Assembly (NCBI GenBank): GCA_002504525.1
Contig: DATD01000031.1
Location: forward strand, 71,670-135,669
From: Methanomassiliicoccus sp. UBA345
GTDB taxonomy: Archaea; Thermoplasmatota; Thermoplasmata; Methanomassiliicoccales; Methanomassiliicoccaceae
Reading direction: 5' to 3'
Length of the DNA: 64,000 nucleotides
The position numbers and the translations under genes are program-made. Shown in pieces: positions 59,650 to 64,000 of this stretch. Numbering within the stretch: the first letter of the stretch is position 1; each line of letters starts with the position of its first letter. The notes below the pieces were generated by a model. That model worked only from the letters and a program-made list of their open reading frames with translations. It made no database searches and had not been told where the DNA came from.

Positions 59650-60582
59650 TTGGAGCCTATCGTCATCACTGACCTCGTCAAGAACTTCGGGGGATTCAAG
59701 GCGGTCGACGGCCTAAGCCTCACGGTCCGCCAGGGCACCTTCGTCGGATTCCTGGGGCCGAACGGCGCCGGGAAGACGACCACCATAAAGATCCTGACCA
59801 ACATGCTGAGGGCCACCAGCGGCTCCGCCTACCTCAACGGCGTGGACGTCGTCAAGGACCCCAAGGCGGCCATGGCCGATCTGGGAGCGGTGGTGGAGAC
59901 GCCAGAGTTCTATCCCTACCTGACGCCCAATGAGACGCTGGCCTTCCTCGGCGAGTTGAGAGGCATGAGCACCGAGGACATCCGCATCCGCTCCGCCGAG
60001 GTCCTCGAGACTGTGAAGATGACCGAGTGGGCGGACCAGCGCATCGGCAAGTTCTCCAAGGGGATGAAGCAGCGCATCGCCATCGCCCAGGCCATACTGC
60101 ACCGGCCGTCGGTGGTAATCCTCGATGAGCCGACCTCTGGGCTCGACCCGAGAGGCATGGCAGAGGTGCGAGAGGTGCTCATGGACCTCAAGAAGGAGCG
60201 CTACACCATCTTCATGTCCTCCCACCTGCTGAACGAGGTGCAGGAGATCTGCGACGAGGTAGCCCTCATCGACCGCGGGAAGCTGCTGCGGTCCGGTCCG
60301 GTCGACGCTTTGCTCGGCTCCGTCAAGGTGCACCGCATGGAGGTGCGCTCGCTGCAGCAGATCGACGGTCCCTGGCTGAACAAGATATCGCAGCTGGAGG
60401 GCATCGAGGAGCTGCGCGCCTCCGGCCCGGCGGGGTTCGTCTTCACCCTCAACGGCGGGGACAAGGAGCAGGCCGGCATGCTGCGAGAGCTGCAGTCCAT
60501 CGGCCTGGACGTTGTGTCGTTCAAGGAGTCGGGCGTGGCGCTCGAGAACCTGTACATGTCCATGATCAAGGAGTCGAGGTGA
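59650..60582 (+). CDS. ABC transporter ATP-binding protein
   Basis: A 310-residue ABC ATPase of the CcmA/NatA-type exporter group. Walker A GPNGAGKTTT, signature FSKGMKQR, Walker B VVILDEPTSGLDP and the H-loop SSHLL are all present. A C-terminal extension of about 90 residues follows. The start is a TTG with AGGAGG seven bases upstream. It is paired with the permease gene 4 bases downstream. The substrate is unknown. Confidence 0.92.
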   Translation: MEPIVITDLVKNFGGFKAVDGLSLTVRQGTFVGFLGPNGAGKTTTIKILTNMLRATSGSAYLNGVDVVKDPKAAMADLGAVVETPEFYPYLTPNETLAFLGELRGMSTEDIRIRSAEVLETVKMTEWADQRIGKFSKGMKQRIAIAQAILHRPSVVILDEPTSGLDPRGMAEVREVLMDLKKERYTIFMSSHLLNEVQEICDEVALIDRGKLLRSGPVDALLGSVKVHRMEVRSLQQIDGPWLNKISQLEGIEELRASGPAGFVFTLNGGDKEQAGMLRELQSIGLDVVSFKESGVALENLYMSMIKESR

Positions 60583-60586
60583 GCAC

Positions 60587-61429
60587 ATGAGCGATGAAGC
60601 GTACGTTAACACGGTACCATCGGACGGCCAGCAGACCCTGGTAGTGATGAAGTACGACATATTGAAGCACCTGCGCAGCAAGCGCCTCCTTGGCATGCTG
60701 GCCGTGGAAGCGGTGCTTCTGGCCCTCATTTCCGCGCTGGTGATCGGGGAGCACGCACAGCCGTTCACCGACACCATGGGAGGATTCGCCTCGGCGACGT
60801 CGATCCTGGTCATCGTCGCGGCTACGCTGTTCGCCGGCGACGCCATCGTGTCTGAGTTCCAGGGCCGCACCGGCTACCTGCTGTTCCCCAACCCCGTGAA
60901 GCGCTCCTCCATCTTCCTGGGCAAGTTCTTATCCGCCGCCGCGGCGATGGTTCTGGTGATGGCGATCTACTACGCCGTGGCCATTGGGATCAGCGCCGCG
61001 GTGTCGAGCGACCTGGAGCATCTGGAGCTGGCGTTCGCATCTCTTGGCCTTGCTCTCCTATACTCCATCGCGGCCATCAGCCTGGGCATGCTGGTCAGTT
61101 CGTTCATGAAGGGAAGCACCGGATCCCTCATCCTGACGTTCTTCCTGCTGTTCCTCATCCTGCCATCGGTCGACAGCATCTTCTCGCTGGTCAGCTACCC
61201 GCCGACGCCCTCGCTGACGTTCGCCGCCATGGCCATAGCGGCGGTGCTCACCGTGCCTTATCCGCCTGAGACCTCCATGTTGACCATTCCCCTGGAAGGG
61301 TTAGGGGAGTTCACCACCTACATCCACACACCTCCGGTGCTCACGGCGGTCGTGGTGATGGTCGCATGGGCCATCGCGACGATGGTGCTGGCATACCTCC
61401 TGTTCCGGCGGAGAGAGATGTCGGCTTGA
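60587..61429 (+). CDS. ABC transporter permease (ABC-2 type)
   Basis: A 280-residue membrane protein with six predicted helices and the short cytoplasmic start typical of ABC-2 permeases. The pattern GRTGYLLFPNPVKRSSIFLGKFL between helices 2 and 3 is characteristic. GAGGTG precedes the ATG. Its stop overlaps the next start (TTGA), so the CinA-like gene shares the transcript. Confidence 0.88.
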   Translation: MSDEAYVNTVPSDGQQTLVVMKYDILKHLRSKRLLGMLAVEAVLLALISALVIGEHAQPFTDTMGGFASATSILVIVAATLFAGDAIVSEFQGRTGYLLFPNPVKRSSIFLGKFLSAAAAMVLVMAIYYAVAIGISAAVSSDLEHLELAFASLGLALLYSIAAISLGMLVSSFMKGSTGSLILTFFLLFLILPSVDSIFSLVSYPPTPSLTFAAMAIAAVLTVPYPPETSMLTIPLEGLGEFTTYIHTPPVLTAVVVMVAWAIATMVLAYLLFRRREMSA

Positions 61430-62175
61430 CCGCGGCGTTCGTTCACGTGGGGGACGAGCTGCTGACCGGCCGCATCGACCCGTACCCGGGAGAGATGATC
61501 GAGCGGATGCGACAGAGGGGCTCGGACATCGCGGCCGTTACGGTGGTTCGCGATGACGTCGAAGCGATCGTATCGGCGTTTCGCCTCGTCGTTTCCCTCA
61601 GCCCAGACATCGTGGTCGTCACCGGCGGACTGGGGCCGACGCTGGACGACGTTACGAGAGAGGCGCTGGCCGAACTCATGGGAGCCGAGCTGGCGATCAG
61701 CGAAGAGGCGGCCGGATGGATGGACGAGGCGCTGACCAGGATGCACGGCGGGGCCGAGAGGAGCGAGATAAGATCGCGCATGGCCCGCGTTCCCATCGGC
61801 GGCGAGGCACTGAGGAATATCACGGGGGCGGCGTGCGGCGTCCGCGCCGACATCGACGGCACTGCGTTCTTCCTGTTGCCCGGCTTTCCGCACGAATCGA
61901 TGCCGATGTTCGAAAGATACGTCCTCCCGATCGTGGAGAGCAACGGCATGGAGGAGCTTGAGACCAGGGTCCTGAAGGGCGAGGGGGTCCTGGAGCCGAT
62001 CCTCAGGGAGGTGGCGTCGCGCTTCGACGTTCGCGTCGCCTCGCTGCCGGCGGCGGACTGGCAGGAGCGCGGGAACGGTGTCGTGATAAAAGGACGCGGA
62101 GAGGAGGCGAGGAAGGCGATGGCGTTCTTCGAGGACGAGGTGTTCAAGCTCGGCCCGGACGTCAGTTGCCTATGA
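61426..62175 (+). CDS. CinA/MoaB-like molybdopterin-binding-domain protein
   Basis: A 249-residue protein with the MoCF-biosynthesis fold seen in CinA N-terminal domains: VHVGDELLTGRIDP at the start, then VVVTGGLGPTLDDVTREALAE and FFLLPGFPHESMPMF. Archaeal members are linked to nucleotide or cofactor metabolism, but a specific reaction is not established. The start is the TTG at 61426 coupled to the permease stop. Its 3' end overlaps the convergent NMD3 gene by 14 bases. Confidence 0.8.
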   Translation: MTAAFVHVGDELLTGRIDPYPGEMIERMRQRGSDIAAVTVVRDDVEAIVSAFRLVVSLSPDIVVVTGGLGPTLDDVTREALAELMGAELAISEEAAGWMDEALTRMHGGAERSEIRSRMARVPIGGEALRNITGAACGVRADIDGTAFFLLPGFPHESMPMFERYVLPIVESNGMEELETRVLKGEGVLEPILREVASRFDVRVASLPAADWQERGNGVVIKGRGEEARKAMAFFEDEVFKLGPDVSCL

Positions 62176-63190
62176 TGTAGACCTCGCCTTCGTGCAGGAA
62201 GACCTTCACCGCATCGCCCGTTCTCTCGAAGCCTTGCGGTTTGCGCACCTCGATGGTGGCGAACGACACGGGGTGCATGAGCTGCAGTTCGCGCCGTCCT
62301 TCGCCCAGAACGACGGCCTCCATCACGTCGTCCTTGGTGCCGATCACCTTGACGTCGCGGAGGTGGTCGTTCGAGACAGTGAGATTGTCGCCGTGCTTCA
62401 GGTTCCGGAGCTTGGCCGACTGCGGGCCGGTGGAGTGGACCAGGTACAGCTTGCCGTCGATCTCCACGATGTCCCTCACCCGATACGGAGGGAGGCGGAC
62501 CAGATAGGTGACGCGGTAGATGTCCATGCCGTCCTTCCGGCCCTGCAGCGAGGACGACTCCTTGTACTCCGCGCCGTACATCGACACCAGCTCCCTGGCC
62601 AGCGTCTTCCCGAGGGCGATGGTGCTGATGTAAAGATCATAACCGCCATGGGCCTGCATGGCCTTGGCCATGAAGGCGTCCCTGCTCTCCTTGGAAGCGG
62701 CGTTGATGTAGGAGGTGGCGCGGCGGAGGATGTCCTCACGCTCGTCGTCGGAGAACCTCTTGCCCGTCGGCCGGACCTGCACGATGCTCTCGTAGTAGTT
62801 CCCCTGGATCTTGTTGCACTTGGGGCACACGTTCCTCTTGACGCGGACGATCGTCTCCGTCTCCTCGACGGCCTCGAGGTCCTCGTGCGCCAGCGTCGCC
62901 ACGACGTGAACGCGGTACGACTTCCGATCGATCTCCTCGGCCTCGATGTCGAGGTCCCTTACGATAGCGTCCTTCCTGACCAACAGGTGCGCCGCCACAT
63001 GATCGTAGATGGCGTCGAGCTCGTTGTCGTAGTGGGACCACCTCTTGTCCATGAGGTAATCGTCGCAATGCGCGCACTGCTGGAGGTCCAGATGGTCCGG
63101 CAACTGAGTGAAGCGATTGCTCTGCAGGTAGCAGGACGAGCACAGGCTGTCGTACGTTCTCTCCTCCTTACCGCACTTCACGCAGAACAT
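62162..63190 (-). CDS. nmd3: NMD3-family ribosome assembly protein
   Basis: A 342-residue archaeal NMD3, related to the eukaryotic 60S export adapter, here probably a large-subunit assembly factor. The N-terminus has zinc-binding pairs (FCVKCGKEE...CSSCYL; CAHCDDY; VCPKCNK), followed by GGYDLYISTIALGK and OB/SH3-like domains. The start at 63190 is preferred to 63208 because the TATA at 63219-63230 places the transcript start at about 63199. It lies next to DUF424 and MCM. Confidence 0.92.
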   Translation of the reverse strand: MFCVKCGKEERTYDSLCSSCYLQSNRFTQLPDHLDLQQCAHCDDYLMDKRWSHYDNELDAIYDHVAAHLLVRKDAIVRDLDIEAEEIDRKSYRVHVVATLAHEDLEAVEETETIVRVKRNVCPKCNKIQGNYYESIVQVRPTGKRFSDDEREDILRRATSYINAASKESRDAFMAKAMQAHGGYDLYISTIALGKTLARELVSMYGAEYKESSSLQGRKDGMDIYRVTYLVRLPPYRVRDIVEIDGKLYLVHSTGPQSAKLRNLKHGDNLTVSNDHLRDVKVIGTKDDVMEAVVLGEGRRELQLMHPVSFATIEVRKPQGFERTGDAVKVFLHEGEVYIIGN

Positions 63191-63218
63191 GGGAACCGAG
63201 GAACGCATAAGTTGTGAA

Positions 63219-63230
63219 CGTATTTAGTCA
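63219..63230 (-). promoter_or_regulatory. TATA box of nmd3
   Basis: Minus-strand TGACTAAATACG, about 35 bases before the ATG at 63190. Confidence 0.5.
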
Positions 63231-63245
63231 AATGCTACGACGCCC

Positions 63246-63545
63246 TCAAATCTTGGCCAGCTGGGCGTGCGGCACTCCCTCGATGACCAGCACGCAGCCG
63301 CTGTCGATGTAGCCGCCATGGATGGCCGCGGCGATGACCTTCTCCCCCACCAGGTTGGCGACGGTGCACATGGAGAGGCGGTTGAGCAGCAGCTCCTCGT
63401 CGGCGTCCTCACCCTGGTAGAAGGACGGCAGCACCTCCAGGCGCAACGGGCCCTCCCTGAGCTTTCTTCCCAACAGGTCCTTGTCGGCGGCGGCCAGCAG
63501 AAGGTCGCCCCCGCTACGGTGCATCTTCACGGTGAACGTGTTCAT
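63246..63545 (-). CDS. DUF424 domain protein
   Basis: A 99-residue archaeal protein with the family pattern DKDLLGRKLREGPLRLEVLPSFYQGE, TVANLVGEKVIAAAIHGGYID and CVLVIEGVPHAQ. Function unknown. The neighbourhood (MCM upstream by ATGA overlap, NMD3 downstream) suggests a role in information processing. Confidence 0.85.
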   Translation of the reverse strand: MNTFTVKMHRSGGDLLLAAADKDLLGRKLREGPLRLEVLPSFYQGEDADEELLLNRLSMCTVANLVGEKVIAAAIHGGYIDSGCVLVIEGVPHAQLAKI

Positions 63546-64000
63546 CCCTCCGAAGTGAGTTTATAGAAGCCGCCGGAGGGTGAATATATCTCCCCGTTCT
63601 GGCTGAGCCTCCGGAGCAGGGTCTTCGCTCGGTCCTCGGTGATACCGCGGTCGGCGGCCGCTTTGAACAGCACGTCGGAGCCGACGCCGCGCTTGGCGTC
63701 GACGCCCTCCCCGCTGCGCAGCAGAGAGCCGATGAGGTCCTTGAGTATGGTGATCTGCTCCCGCTGGGAGTGCGACGTGCCGGTGGCGATGATGTCGAAG
63801 TCCAGACGGTCCCCTTCACCGGCGATCTTGCGCAGATAGTACTCGACGATGCGCACCGCTCTCTGGGCGTCCTCCACGGTGGCGATGTTTGACAGGCGGG
63901 CGCGGGCGCTCGCCTCCGACAGCCGTACGAACGCTTCCAGCTGACGCGCGGTGATCGGCACCGAGGCGCCCTCGCCCTCGCCCTGCTTCCTGATCTTGAG
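63542..64000 (-). CDS. mcm: MCM replicative helicase (C-terminal part)
   Basis: The last 152 codons of MCM; the gene runs off the right edge and its AAA+ core is not visible. The lid segment reads VPITARQLEAFVRLSEASAR, carrying sensor-2 Arg, and it ends with a winged-helix domain (GSDVLFKAAADRGITEDRAKTLLRRLSQNGEIY). The stop overlaps the DUF424 start. Confidence 0.92.
   Translation of the reverse strand, partial: LKIRKQGEGEGASVPITARQLEAFVRLSEASARARLSNIATVEDAQRAVRIVEYYLRKIAGEGDRLDFDIIATGTSHSQREQITILKDLIGSLLRSGEGVDAKRGVGSDVLFKAAADRGITEDRAKTLLRRLSQNGEIYSPSGGFYKLTSEG

Overview
The window is GC-rich DNA from an archaeon. Archaeal signatures include an MCM helicase end, NMD3, a DUF424 protein, deoxyhypusine synthase, two Lhr-family helicases, an archaeal-type pilus operon, short TATA boxes about 26 nt before many starts (several genes look leaderless) and an intron-containing tRNA. 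A bacterial-type gyrase, an Ech hydrogenase and an HdrD-like protein together point to Thermoplasmatota, most plausibly a high-GC member of the Methanomassiliicoccales. That placement is inference: no mcr or rRNA gene lies in the window.

Layout. 1-12.0 kb is energy metabolism on the minus strand: an Ech-type [NiFe]-hydrogenase operon (echABCDE, echE cut by the window edge), a universal stress protein on the plus strand, then a seven-gene Hyf-like complex whose large subunit has lost all four Ni-binding cysteines. 12.2-14.1 kb holds a ferritin-like protein and an HdrD-like iron-sulfur protein. 14.2-21.6 kb is housekeeping: Lhr helicase, FAH-family hydrolase, RlmE, PurM, a DUF531-type protein, deoxyhypusine synthase and a 56-residue small gene. 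21.8-38.9 kb is a cell-surface and motility-like block: a coiled-coil protein with a decayed KaiC domain, tRNA-Phe, a pilin followed by two secretion ATPases flanking two TadB/TadC-like membrane proteins, a 1,996-residue surface protein with cytoplasmic zinc ribbons, a coiled-coil repeat protein and a KaiC-like ATPase.

39.0-46.4 kb carries gyrA, gyrB with a 435-residue HNH intein, thiC, and tRNA-Thr(CGT) with a 30-nt intron in the D loop. 46.5-51.2 kb holds a zinc-ribbon protein, a TIM-barrel endonuclease IV-like protein, an adenosine-specific kinase, a methyltransferase, an OGG-type glycosylase and an HTH regulator. 51.1-56.5 kb is a very long Lhr helicase. 56.7-64 kb has a surface protein with carboxypeptidase-regulatory-like repeats, two-subunit fumarase, a degenerate insertion sequence, an ABC exporter, a CinA/MoaB-like protein, NMD3, DUF424 and the MCM C-terminus.

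How the parts may work together. Ech would couple ferredoxin and H2 to ion translocation. The nearby Ni-free Hyf-like complex has no hydrogenase site, so it probably passes electrons to another acceptor. HdrD would be the terminal heterodisulfide-reducing module. The pilus operon and the coiled-coil/decayed-KaiC gene share a nearly identical promoter, so they are probably co-regulated. The only non-coding stretch above 300 bases (59133-59649) is mostly the insertion-sequence remnant plus two flanking promoters.
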